A program made the position numbers and the translations under genes. From positions 1 to 14,881 of the forward strand of contig JABXIP010000148.1 in NCBI GenBank assembly GCA_013373005.1: 14,881 bases of DNA, given 5' to 3'. Each line of letters starts with the position of its first letter. Positions within the stretch are counted from its first letter, which is position 1. Shown one piece after another: positions 1 to 6,927 of the stretch. The notes under the pieces are model-generated. The model saw nothing but the letters and a program-made list of their open reading frames with translations, was not told the origin of the DNA and searched no databases. Source of the stretch: Cytophagia bacterium (lineage in GTDB: Bacteria; Bacteroidota; Bacteroidia; Cytophagales; Cyclobacteriaceae).

Positions 1-2081
1 CTGATCTGAGAGATGGTAGTTTTAAGCTGAGCCGGTTTTTGCAATTTGTCTTGGTATTTGTGGTTGACCTCTACCCCGTGTAGTCCAATTCCCAACCTGA
101 CCATATTCAGTTGGTGCTCAGGAAATCTTGTAATTCCACCGGAGTTTAGAATATGAAGAACAGGTTTGCAGCCAAGCTCTGATGTAATTGACTGGGCTAT
201 TTCCTTAAAGCTTTGAATTTGTTCAAGTGAAAAAGCTTCATGTTCTACTTCATCTGAAGCAGCTAAATGTGAGAAGATGCTTTTTACCTCAATGTTCTCT
301 TTCTCTTTCAGTAGAGAGACCAGTTCTGCAATTTGGTTCTTATCGAAGCCCAAGCGATTCATGCCTGTATTGATCACAATGTGAATAGGAAGTCTTCTGT
401 TGAAAGACTTGAAGGTCTTCTCAAAAAATGCGAGTTGATCTACATTGTAAATCTCTGGTTCCAGGTTGAACCTAATCATTCTAAAGACATCGTCTTCAGA
501 GGGGTTCATCACCATGATCGGGGTTTTAATGCCGTCCTTTCTTAGGGCAACTCCTTCATCAGCATATGCCACTGCCAGGTAATCAATTTGATTGTACTCT
601 AACAGCCTGGCCACCTCTGTACTTCCTGATCCATAAGCCAAAGCCTTGATTACAGCCATTACTTTAGTTTCTGGCTTTAGCAGCGACTTGTAGAAAAGAA
701 GGTTGTGTCTAATTGCATCGAGGTTGATTTCCAGTCTGGTCTTATGTGCTTTTTCGGTCAGTAGCAAAGAAACCCGCTCCAAGGCAAACTGTCGTGCTCC
801 TTTTATGAGAATTAGTTCGTTATGTATTTGGTCCGGCAGATCAGAACTCATAAACTCCTCCGTATTTTGAAAGAAATGAGTTTTTAGGCTGAAGCAATGC
901 TCTGCCGCCATTAGCTGAGGTCCAATACCAATGAGCCTGTCAATACCTTTAGAGATTAAGAGCTCATTGAGGTTCCTAAAATCAGCGATACTCACCTTGG
1001 ACTGGATAAAATCAGATAGAATCAGCGTTTTCTTCTCGTGAGAGCTTTGCTGCTCCATAAAGCTTAAAGCTTTATTCAGTCCTGCTAAATCATTATTGTA
1101 AGTGTCATCTATTATGAAGTTGCCCTGAACACCTCTTTTCAGTTCCAGCCTCATTTGCACTGGCTTTATTTGGTTGAGTCCTTGCTGGATGAATTCAGGT
1201 TCTATACCAAGTTTCAAGGCACAAATAATGGCATGCGTGACGTTTTGAATAGAAGCCTCGTCAGTAGGTTCGAATGAAAAGCGGTATGAATTACTTTTCC
1301 ATTCAAGCTGAATCCATTCATTGACTTTTGCAACCTGGATAGTTCCGGTACCTGACTTTGACCAGCTCAGTTTTTCACCCCGGTAATGTTTTTCAATTAG
1401 GTTAGAAACCAGCTTGTCATCACAATCATAGATTAGGCTATCGCAATGAGCAAACAATTTGAGCTTCTCCAATATTTTCTGTTCAAGGCTCTCAAACTGG
1501 TCTTCGTGTGCAGAACCAATATTGGTGAAAATGCCAATGTTGGGTTTGAGAATTTTCTCCAGGTTGGCCATTTCTTCTGGATGGGAGATGCCTGCTTCGA
1601 AAACCCCAATGTCAAATTGATTATTAATAGGCCAAACAGAAAGAGGTACTCCTAATTGAGAATTATAGCTTTTAGGGTTAGATAGAACTGTTTTCTGAGT
1701 TGAAAGTAGCACTGTAAGCCATTCTTTGACAATGGTTTTGCCATTGCTGCCGGTAATGGCTACAACACAACCATCAAATAGCTCTCTTTTATAACCAGCC
1801 AATTGCTGAATAGCAATTAGGCTTGAGTCGACTCTTATTTTATTTACATCTTCATTTACCTCTAAATCTTTTTCAACTAGAAAGTTTGTAGACCCCTTTT
1901 GAATTAGGTTGGGAATGAAGTCATGACCGTCCTGATTACTCCCTTTTAAGGCAATGAATAGTTCACTTGGCGAGTGCGTGGCCTGACGACTATCAAAGCA
2001 AAGTGTTGTAATTTCAGTTTCCACTTTTTGTTGAGCGGAAAGAGAAGCGCCTGTTACCTCGATTATTTTGTTAATGTTCAA
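1..2081 (-). CDS. murF-alr: Bifunctional MurF / alanine racemase fusion, C-terminus cut by window edge
   Basis: This fusion joins two peptidoglycan-precursor enzymes. The MurF part ligates D-Ala-D-Ala to UDP-MurNAc-tripeptide using ATP, and the racemase part makes D-Ala with pyridoxal phosphate; both act in the cytoplasm. About 693 codons are visible. The Mur-ligase P-loop GSNGKT lies at residues 111-116, followed by the Mur-ligase stretch FEAGISHPEEM and later DDTYNND. The racemase domain starts near residue 445 (RLEINLDAI), with the PLP lysine at K479 in AVIKALAYGSG, then NTGMNRLGF, FSHLAASDE and RLGIGLHGVE. The catalytic Tyr region and roughly the last 125 residues lie outside the window. 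The frame is closed upstream by the csaA stop codon, and the only start in the short gap is TTG at 2081, giving MNINKIIEVTGA; no ATG exists for a long way downstream. Such fusions are known in Bacteroidota. The gene follows csaA by 9 bases and is probably co-transcribed with it. Confidence 0.95.
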   Translation of the reverse strand, partial: MNINKIIEVTGASLSAQQKVETEITTLCFDSRQATHSPSELFIALKGSNQDGHDFIPNLIQKGSTNFLVEKDLEVNEDVNKIRVDSSLIAIQQLAGYKRELFDGCVVAITGSNGKTIVKEWLTVLLSTQKTVLSNPKSYNSQLGVPLSVWPINNQFDIGVFEAGISHPEEMANLEKILKPNIGIFTNIGSAHEDQFESLEQKILEKLKLFAHCDSLIYDCDDKLVSNLIEKHYRGEKLSWSKSGTGTIQVAKVNEWIQLEWKSNSYRFSFEPTDEASIQNVTHAIICALKLGIEPEFIQQGLNQIKPVQMRLELKRGVQGNFIIDDTYNNDLAGLNKALSFMEQQSSHEKKTLILSDFIQSKVSIADFRNLNELLISKGIDRLIGIGPQLMAAEHCFSLKTHFFQNTEEFMSSDLPDQIHNELILIKGARQFALERVSLLLTEKAHKTRLEINLDAIRHNLLFYKSLLKPETKVMAVIKALAYGSGSTEVARLLEYNQIDYLAVAYADEGVALRKDGIKTPIMVMNPSEDDVFRMIRFNLEPEIYNVDQLAFFEKTFKSFNRRLPIHIVINTGMNRLGFDKNQIAELVSLLKEKENIEVKSIFSHLAASDEVEHEAFSLEQIQSFKEIAQSITSELGCKPVLHILNSGGITRFPEHQLNMVRLGIGLHGVEVNHKYQDKLQKPAQLKTTISQI

Positions 2082-2090
2082 CGTAGGGAG

Positions 2091-2429
2091 TTAAAAGAGT
2101 TTAGATCCGTTGGGTACCTGAATGTCTGGAGAGCAAAGTACAACTTTCCCTTCGGCATCGGGAAATCCTGTTACCAATACTTCAGAAATCATCTTGCCAA
2201 TTTGTTTTGGTGGAAAATTAACAACACCAACGATTTGTTTGCCAATGAGATCATCCAACTTATAATGATCTGCGATTTGAGCACTTGTCTTTTTTATTCC
2301 TATTGCTGGGCCAAAATCAATTTCCAGAATATAGGCTCTTTTCCTTGCAGAATCGTTGTTTTTGGCCGAAATGACTGTACCTACACGCAGTTCAACTTTC
2401 TCAAAATCTTGCCATTCAATTAGCTCCAT
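2091..2429 (-). CDS. csaA: CsaA-like tRNA-binding (EMAP/OB-fold) protein
   Basis: The product is 112 residues, the usual length of CsaA, a homodimeric OB-fold protein of the tRNA-binding domain family (related to the C-terminal domain of MetRS and to EMAP-II). The segment DFEKVELRVGTVISA near residues 8-22 is the family's opening strand pair; the centre (EIDFGPAIGIKKTSAQI, then LIGKQIVGVVNFPP) and the end (VLCSPDIQVPNGSKLF) also fit. CsaA was described in Bacillus as an export-related chaperone; binding to tRNA-like structure is the better-supported general property, and the role here is inferred. It starts with ATG at 2429 and lies 9 bases upstream of murF-alr on the same strand, so the two probably form an operon. 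A candidate TAATTTTG promoter lies about 50 bases upstream. Confidence 0.88.
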   Translation of the reverse strand: MELIEWQDFEKVELRVGTVISAKNNDSARKRAYILEIDFGPAIGIKKTSAQIADHYKLDDLIGKQIVGVVNFPPKQIGKMISEVLVTGFPDAEGKVVLCSPDIQVPNGSKLF

Positions 2430-2476
2430 GACGGTTTATCACAAAAAAGGTTTGACAATTATGACAAATACTTAAA

Positions 2477-2484
2477 CAAAATTA
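2477..2484 (-). promoter_or_regulatory. Candidate -7 promoter element for csaA-murF-alr
   Basis: Read on the minus strand this is TAATTTTG, a full match to the Bacteroidota -7 consensus TAnnTTTG. Transcription would start near 2471, leaving a leader of about 40 bases before the csaA ATG. A TTG for the -33 element is available at 2503-2505 (18-base spacer), slightly short of the usual 19-21. The short motif can occur by chance in AT-rich DNA. Confidence 0.35.
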
Positions 2485-2543
2485 TTTGTCTAACGTTAAG
2501 CACAATACAAATTTTCATTAAATTGGGCGTTCATTCGAACAAT

Positions 2544-2906
2544 ATGATTCGTAAGATCTCAACTTTTTCATTATGTATGGTGGCCTTGCTTCTGGCTGGG
2601 CACAGTGCTCTTGCTCAAGAAGAGGGAGGCGGTGAAGGCAAGCCTCATGAAGAAATTATTGTTTTGAAGGATTCTTCTATTATATATGAAAGTGGTGAAG
2701 GAGAACAAATACTACAGCCTGTTGCCACTCCATTCAATATTCCGGTTAAAGAGAATCAGAAGAAGAACGGAATAATTCCAACTCAGGAAAATTCCCTAAT
2801 CAAGCCAACTCAGGAAAATCAAGTTAAACCAAAAGAAACCAAACAAGACTTTTCCTTCAATATCATCTACTACCTCATCTACAAATTCAAGCAGGTAGAC
2901 AATTAA
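2544..2906 (+). CDS. Small exported protein of unknown function
   Basis: I do not recognise this 120-residue protein. Starting at the ATG at 2544 gives a clean signal peptide: MIRK, a hydrophobic core rich in Leu and Ala, and an AlaLeuAla-Gln cleavage region near residues 22-25. A TTG seven codons upstream keeps the frame open but would add only a polar stretch before the signal peptide. The mature part is short, polar and low in complexity: a Glu/Gly-rich start (EEGGGEG), then a Lys/Gln/Asn-rich tail with PTQEN repeated twice nine codons apart, and an aromatic end (FNIIYYLIYKFKQ) that might pack on a membrane or partner. It lies 72 bases before the TonB-dependent receptor on the same strand, so an accessory role is possible but unproven. 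A weak -7-like TAAATTGG lies at 2519-2526. Confidence 0.6.
   Translation: MIRKISTFSLCMVALLLAGHSALAQEEGGGEGKPHEEIIVLKDSSIIYESGEGEQILQPVATPFNIPVKENQKKNGIIPTQENSLIKPTQENQVKPKETKQDFSFNIIYYLIYKFKQVDN
2778..2819 (+). repeat. 15-bp in-frame direct repeat (PTQEN)
   Basis: CCAACTCAGGAAAAT occurs at 2778-2792 and again, identical, at 2805-2819. The offset of 27 bases is exactly nine codons, so both copies encode PTQEN in the low-complexity tail of the small exported protein. Identity at the DNA level suggests a recent slippage duplication. Confidence 0.85.
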
Positions 2907-2941
2907 TTTCCTAAACCATTCCTGTAAATACCCAGACTGTT

Positions 2942-2974
2942 TTTGCAATACCGTTGCAAGAGTGATTACCTTTG
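2942..2974 (+). promoter_or_regulatory. Bacteroidota-type promoter of the TonB receptor gene, probably leaderless
   Basis: TACCTTTG at 2967-2974 is a full match to TAnnTTTG, and TTTG at 2942-2945 sits 21 bases upstream as the -33 element. The ATG begins at 2979, only four bases after the -7 element, so the transcript should start at or within a base or two of the start codon, making it leaderless. No Shine-Dalgarno sequence is possible in that case. Two TTGCAA copies lie within the promoter and are listed separately. Confidence 0.6.
2943..2959 (+). promoter_or_regulatory. TTGCAA-N5-TTGCAA candidate operator
   Basis: TTGCAA occurs at 2943-2948 and 2954-2959, separated by TACCG. Each copy is itself a palindrome, and the pair forms a 17-base inverted repeat with an 11-base, one-turn offset. 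It overlaps the -33 element and fills the space before the -7 element of the TonB-receptor promoter, where a bound dimeric repressor would block RNA polymerase. The form resembles operators of metal-responsive repressors (Fur/Zur type), but the regulator is not identified. Confidence 0.4.
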
Positions 2975-2978
2975 CCGA

Positions 2979-5360
2979 ATGAATCGGGTGTGGGTCTTGA
3001 TATGCTTTTGTTTGGCAATGCTTGTGCAAAATTCTTTTTCACAGGACAACTGTGACTACAGCATCAGAGGGCATGTGGTTTCTTCAGAAGATGGAATATC
3101 CATTCCTTTCGCTACTATCATTCTTCAGAATCGTGGAGAAAAGGTGGCCATTACCGATGAAAGAGGTGAGTTCCTTTATGAAAATCTATGCGACACCAAA
3201 GTCGTAATCTCAATAAGGTTTGTGGGTTTCGTTACTCTCACTGATACTTTGTTGTTGAAGCAGGGGGTGAATGAACTGAATTTTGAGCTTAGTGAAGATG
3301 TTCAAGATCTTTCCGAAGTAACCGTTGAAGAAGAGGGGGTTCAGGAAGTGGCGACAATTAGCAGAGCTGAAATAAGTGCCAAGGCCCTGGAAAAGACTGC
3401 AGGGGAGTCTCTGGGTAAGAGTCTTTCTGGCCTGAGTGGTGTGAATATGCTACAAACTGGGCCAACCATTGCTAAGCCGGTTATTCATGGGCTCCATAGT
3501 AACAGAATTCTAATTCTTAATAATGGTATAAGGCAAGAAGGTCAGCAATGGGGGCAAGAGCATGCTCCGGAGATTGATCCTTTTGTAGCCAATAACCTAC
3601 GCTTGATCAAAGGTGCAGCAGCCGTTAAGTATGGTTCTGATGCTATCGGTGGAGTTATTTTGGTGAATCCTGCAGAACTACCGAGAGAGGCTGGTGTATC
3701 AGGTAAGGCTAGCTTGGTTGGAGCTGATAATAATAGAATGTATGCCGGTTCGGTTTTGCTTGAAGGTGGTTTGAAAGGTGTAGAGGGTTTCGGATGGCGT
3801 TTGCAAGGAACCTATAAAAAGGCAGGTGATGCAAAAGCTCCCGACTATAGACTTACAAATACAGGCACCTATGAAAATAACTATTCCATTGGTTTGGGTT
3901 ATCACAAGTCCAATCTAGGAGCAGAACTTTTCTTCAGTAGCTTCGATGCCGAGATAGCTATTTTGAGGAGTGCACACATAGGAAATCTCACAGATTTAGA
4001 AGCTGCCATAGGTAGAGACAGGCCATTGATTGTTGACGATTTTAGCTATGACATCAATAATCCATATCAGGCCGTAAATCACAAGCTATTAAAAGCCAAT
4101 GGCCATATACAAGTACCAAATTTGGGTCAATTCTCTGCTCAGTACGGTCTGCAGATTAATACTCGTAAGGAGTTTGATATCAGAAGATCGGGTAGATCAA
4201 CTATTCCGGCCTTGTCTTTAGACCTCTATACACATACAGTAGACCTGGATTTAGATATGGATCACATAGGGAATTGGAAGTGGGATGTCGGAGCCAGCTT
4301 TATGTATCAAAACAATGAAAATAACCCAGAAACTGGTATTCGTCCATTAATACCTGATTTTGAAAACTGGGTGGCGGGTGCTCACGTAATTGGCCGATTT
4401 ATCCAAACCAATTACGAGTTGGAGGCGGGAGCCAGATACGATTATAGACATTATTTAGTCAAGCGCTTCGATGAGAACAACAACCTTCTAAAGCCTGAAT
4501 TCAATTTCAATAACCTTACAGGATCAATAGGAGCATTGTTCTTTTTGAATAATGATTTTCAGATAAGAACTAATATAGGTACAGCCTGGAGAGCACCTCA
4601 TGTGAATGAATTGTATAGTGAAGGATTGCACCATGGAGCGGCAGCTATAGAGGAAGGTAACGACCAATTGCAGAGTGAGAAGTCTGTGAAATGGATTAGC
4701 AGCTTGGAGAAGAATGTTGAGAAGTATAGTCTGAATATTTCGGCTTATATAAACTACATTACCGACTATATCTATTTAAGGCCAGAGGATGTTACACTAA
4801 CCATTAGAGGCGCTTTCCCCGTATTCAGATACCGACAAACTGATGCTATGTTAACAGGTCTGGACTTTGATCTGAAGTATCAAATAAGCAATAGGTTAGA
4901 AAGTACTAGCAAGGTTTCATTTATTTATGCGAAGGATCAGAAATTGGATACTCCGTTAATTAATATTCCGGCAAATTCTATTTCAAGCGGCCTGGAGTAT
5001 GGCTTAAACATAAAGGGCTTCAGTAATTCATACATTGGTTTTGAGGCTAGTTATACTGATATGCAGAGAAATGCCCCTCGAGTGGTTTCAATAAGTGAGA
5101 TAAGAGATGCTAATTCACAGGACTCAGATCTCTTTGAAAATGATCAATCAGTTTTTGACCTCCTTGAAGTACCTGATGCCTACTTTTTAATGCACCTGGA
5201 TGCAGGTTTTGAAAAGGAACTAAAGAGTAACATACTAAAGGTAAATCTCTCCATGAATAATGTATTCAACACGGAATACAGAGATTATTTGAATCGGTTT
5301 AGATACTATTCTGCTGAGATGGGTAGAAACATTACCCTACGATTGAGTCTGGAGTTCTAA
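2979..5360 (+). CDS. TonB-dependent outer-membrane receptor (ZnuD-like subgroup possible)
   Basis: This 793-residue protein imports a ligand across the outer membrane using TonB energy. Order: signal peptide (residues 1-22, ending NSFSQ); a carboxypeptidase-regulatory-like beta-sandwich typical of Bacteroidota receptors (about 24-110, with IPFATIILQ and FVGFVTL); a plug domain (about 115-235) with VIHGLHSNRILILNNGIRQ, WGQEHAPEID (H195) and IKGAAAVKYGSDAIGGVI; then a beta-barrel ending in NVFNTEYRDYLNRFRYY and the C-terminal strand ITLRLSLEF with a final Phe. The NELYSEGLHHGA stretch, with paired His at 551-552, resembles zinc-type receptors such as ZnuD, so a metal substrate is plausible but unproven. 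I chose ATG 2979 over an upstream TTG at 2943 because it gives a clean signal peptide and lies just after a strong -7 element. The gene ends directly against hisA, which runs the other way. Confidence 0.93.
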   Translation: MNRVWVLICFCLAMLVQNSFSQDNCDYSIRGHVVSSEDGISIPFATIILQNRGEKVAITDERGEFLYENLCDTKVVISIRFVGFVTLTDTLLLKQGVNELNFELSEDVQDLSEVTVEEEGVQEVATISRAEISAKALEKTAGESLGKSLSGLSGVNMLQTGPTIAKPVIHGLHSNRILILNNGIRQEGQQWGQEHAPEIDPFVANNLRLIKGAAAVKYGSDAIGGVILVNPAELPREAGVSGKASLVGADNNRMYAGSVLLEGGLKGVEGFGWRLQGTYKKAGDAKAPDYRLTNTGTYENNYSIGLGYHKSNLGAELFFSSFDAEIAILRSAHIGNLTDLEAAIGRDRPLIVDDFSYDINNPYQAVNHKLLKANGHIQVPNLGQFSAQYGLQINTRKEFDIRRSGRSTIPALSLDLYTHTVDLDLDMDHIGNWKWDVGASFMYQNNENNPETGIRPLIPDFENWVAGAHVIGRFIQTNYELEAGARYDYRHYLVKRFDENNNLLKPEFNFNNLTGSIGALFFLNNDFQIRTNIGTAWRAPHVNELYSEGLHHGAAAIEEGNDQLQSEKSVKWISSLEKNVEKYSLNISAYINYITDYIYLRPEDVTLTIRGAFPVFRYRQTDAMLTGLDFDLKYQISNRLESTSKVSFIYAKDQKLDTPLINIPANSISSGLEYGLNIKGFSNSYIGFEASYTDMQRNAPRVVSISEIRDANSQDSDLFENDQSVFDLLEVPDAYFLMHLDAGFEKELKSNILKVNLSMNNVFNTEYRDYLNRFRYYSAEMGRNITLRLSLEF

Positions 5361-6083
5361 TTACTTCAACAGTGACTCAATGTCCTTTAGAGAGAGATTG
5401 CCTTCGTAATAAGCTCTTCCAAAAATCACTCCTTTGATACCTATATCAGCAAGTTTTTTGATGTCATCTACTGAGCGTACACCACCACTGGCCAGGAAAT
5501 GAATATGAGGAAATAAGGAGACCATCTTCTTATAAAGCTCGAAGTTTGGCCCTTCGAGAATACCATCTTTTTCAACATCTGAACACTTCACATATTTTAT
5601 TCCTCGCATGTAGAAATAGTCAATATGTTCTTCCAGATCGTAGTTGGTAGCATCTTGCCATCCTCTAATGGTTATTTTACCATCTTTGGCATCAGCACCT
5701 AGGGTAATTTTCTCACGGCCATATGACATTAGCCACGAGGAGAAAAGCTCTCTTTTATTGATAGCAATGGAAGATGCAGTAATGGAAGTCGCACCATGTT
5801 CATATGCCTTATTGATGTCTCCATCCGTTCTTATCCCACCACTAAAATCAATTTTCAGATTAGTATAACCAGCGATGCTTTGTAAAATGTGATAATTAAC
5901 CGGAGCTCCCTTACGCACACCATCTAAATCCACAATATGGATTTTTTGGATGCCGTAGTCTTCGAACTGCTTGGCTATATCAATTGGGCTATCTTGATAT
6001 ACTGTTTCCCTTTCAAAATCACCCTGCTTAAGACGGGTTAATTTTCCGTTGATGATAGAAATGGACGGTATTATTTGAATCAT
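5361..6083 (-). CDS. hisA: HisA-like phosphoribosyl isomerase with altered first catalytic residue
   Basis: The product is 240 residues, the normal length for HisA, the TIM-barrel isomerase of ProFAR to PRFAR in histidine synthesis. Seen family marks are IVDLDGVRKG (50-59), IDFSGGI (78-84), LGADAKDG (128-135), SDVEKDGILEGPN (168-180), ASGGVRSVDDI (198-208) and VIFGRAYYEG (219-228). The N-terminal strand normally reads IIPAID with the general-base Asp; here it reads IIPSIS, so that Asp is Ser9 (codon TCT at 6057-6059). The second catalytic Asp is kept (D131), but the usual GGS phosphate-binding turn reads ASS (103-105). No other his genes lie nearby. It may be a normal but divergent HisA or a paralogue with changed function. 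The ATG at 6083 gives the expected N-terminus; a weak TAGTTTTA element lies at 6109-6116. Confidence 0.85.
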   Translation of the reverse strand: MIQIIPSISIINGKLTRLKQGDFERETVYQDSPIDIAKQFEDYGIQKIHIVDLDGVRKGAPVNYHILQSIAGYTNLKIDFSGGIRTDGDINKAYEHGATSITASSIAINKRELFSSWLMSYGREKITLGADAKDGKITIRGWQDATNYDLEEHIDYFYMRGIKYVKCSDVEKDGILEGPNFELYKKMVSLFPHIHFLASGGVRSVDDIKKLADIGIKGVIFGRAYYEGNLSLKDIESLLK

Positions 6084-6148
6084 GGTCTGATTGGCACGTT
6101 AAGGCAACTAAAACTAGCGAATTTTTGATCAGAAAAATCCAGTGCTGC

Positions 6149-6188
6149 TTTAATAATTTATTAAGAGCGCGATGAATAAATTAGTAAA
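6149..6188. repeat. AT-rich inverted repeat between the regulator gene and hisA
   Basis: TAATTTATT at 6154-6162 and AATAAATTA at 6175-6183 are perfect complements. After one mismatch the arms extend four more pairs, to 6149 and 6188, giving 14-base arms around a 12-base loop containing GCGCG. It lies about 30 bases past the response-regulator stop and 65 bases before the hisA start. There is no following T-run on the minus strand, so it is a poor rho-independent terminator; it may be a weak transcript hairpin or a protein-binding site. Confidence 0.5.
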
Positions 6189-6219
6189 ATCCGAGCCTTT
6201 TTCAAAGCTGAATTTAGAA

Positions 6220-6927
6220 TCAGCCTGTAATCTGTGCGTCTGTTATGAGCTTAAAGCCCGAGCCATGCAAGGTCATAATCTGAACTGTTGGATCAGGTTT
6301 TAAATGTTTTCTGAGCTTGGCTATGTAAACATCCATACTGCGAGCATTGAAGTAAGAATCGTCTCTCCAGATAATTTTCAAGGCAGTAGACCTATCTAAT
6401 GGCTGATTGACATGCAAGCAAAGAAGCCTAAGCAGTTCAGATTCTTTGGATGTGAGTTTAGTTTGATCCTGAGCATGAATAAGCATCTGCTTATCGTAAT
6501 CGAAATGAAAAGAACCAAAATCAAATTCTTTCTGATCTGAGATTTGAGGGTTCTTCTCAGCCGTTCTTCTGAGTATGGCCTGAATTCTTAGCAGAAGTTC
6601 TTCCATACTAAAGGGCTTGGTGATATAATCATCTCCACCAATTTTAAAGCCTTCAATGGTATCTTCTTTCATAGATTTAGCCGTGAGAAAAATGATAGGA
6701 GTAACAGAATCATTTCTCCTGATTTCCTTAGCCATTGAAAAGCCATCCTTTTTAGGAAGCATTACATCGAAGAGGCACAAGTCAAATTGCTCTCTTTTAA
6801 AGGCAGAAAGGCCTTCTTCACCATCCCTGCAAAGAGTGGTTTCATATCCTTTGAGAACAAGGTATTCATTGAGAATCTGACCCAAGTTCGGGTCGTCTTC
6901 CACAAGCAGTAATTTAAAACTAGCCAT
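6220..6927 (-). CDS. OmpR/PhoB-family response regulator (RprY-like)
   Basis: This 235-residue DNA-binding regulator is the partner of the adjacent kinase. The receiver domain (about 4-120) has the acidic pocket E10-D11-D12, phospho-acceptor D54 in LFDVMLPKKDG, switch T82 in FLTAKS, and K104 in DYITKPF. The C-terminal winged helix (about 135-232) shows LTSKESELLRLL, then RSMDVYIAKLRKHL (recognition helix) and the wing HGSGFKL. I place the start at ATG 6927 (MASFKLLLVEDD), because the longer reading from 6975 adds a non-homologous extension out of frame within the kinase gene. The start overlaps the last 8 bases of the kinase gene, indicating translational coupling. Such regulators bind tandem repeats about 11 bases apart, and a matching array lies upstream of the kinase gene. 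Confidence 0.93.
   Translation of the reverse strand: MASFKLLLVEDDPNLGQILNEYLVLKGYETTLCRDGEEGLSAFKREQFDLCLFDVMLPKKDGFSMAKEIRRNDSVTPIIFLTAKSMKEDTIEGFKIGGDDYITKPFSMEELLLRIQAILRRTAEKNPQISDQKEFDFGSFHFDYDKQMLIHAQDQTKLTSKESELLRLLCLHVNQPLDRSTALKIIWRDDSYFNARSMDVYIAKLRKHLKPDPTVQIMTLHGSGFKLITDAQITG

Noticed and set aside
1..2081. Possible pseudogene, because no complete frame is bounded within the window
   Set aside because: The reading frame is uninterrupted from 2081 to the window edge and keeps MurF and racemase motifs; it is simply cut by the window.
1974..2423. 149-codon plus-strand open frame opposite csaA and the murF start
   Set aside because: The minus-strand reading encodes a clear CsaA-like protein and the MurF N-terminus; the plus frame gives a Cys/Phe/Asn-rich sequence with no family features.
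2453..2467. TGACAA direct repeat, 9 bases apart, upstream of csaA
   Set aside because: Too short and in AT-rich DNA; no spacing or context that argues for a binding site.
2523..2543. TTG start for the small exported protein
   Set aside because: The seven added residues are polar and spoil an otherwise typical signal peptide beginning at ATG 2544.
2943..2978. TTG start for the TonB receptor at 2943
   Set aside because: It would place the start inside the promoter's -33 element and put Cys and charged residues before the signal peptide.
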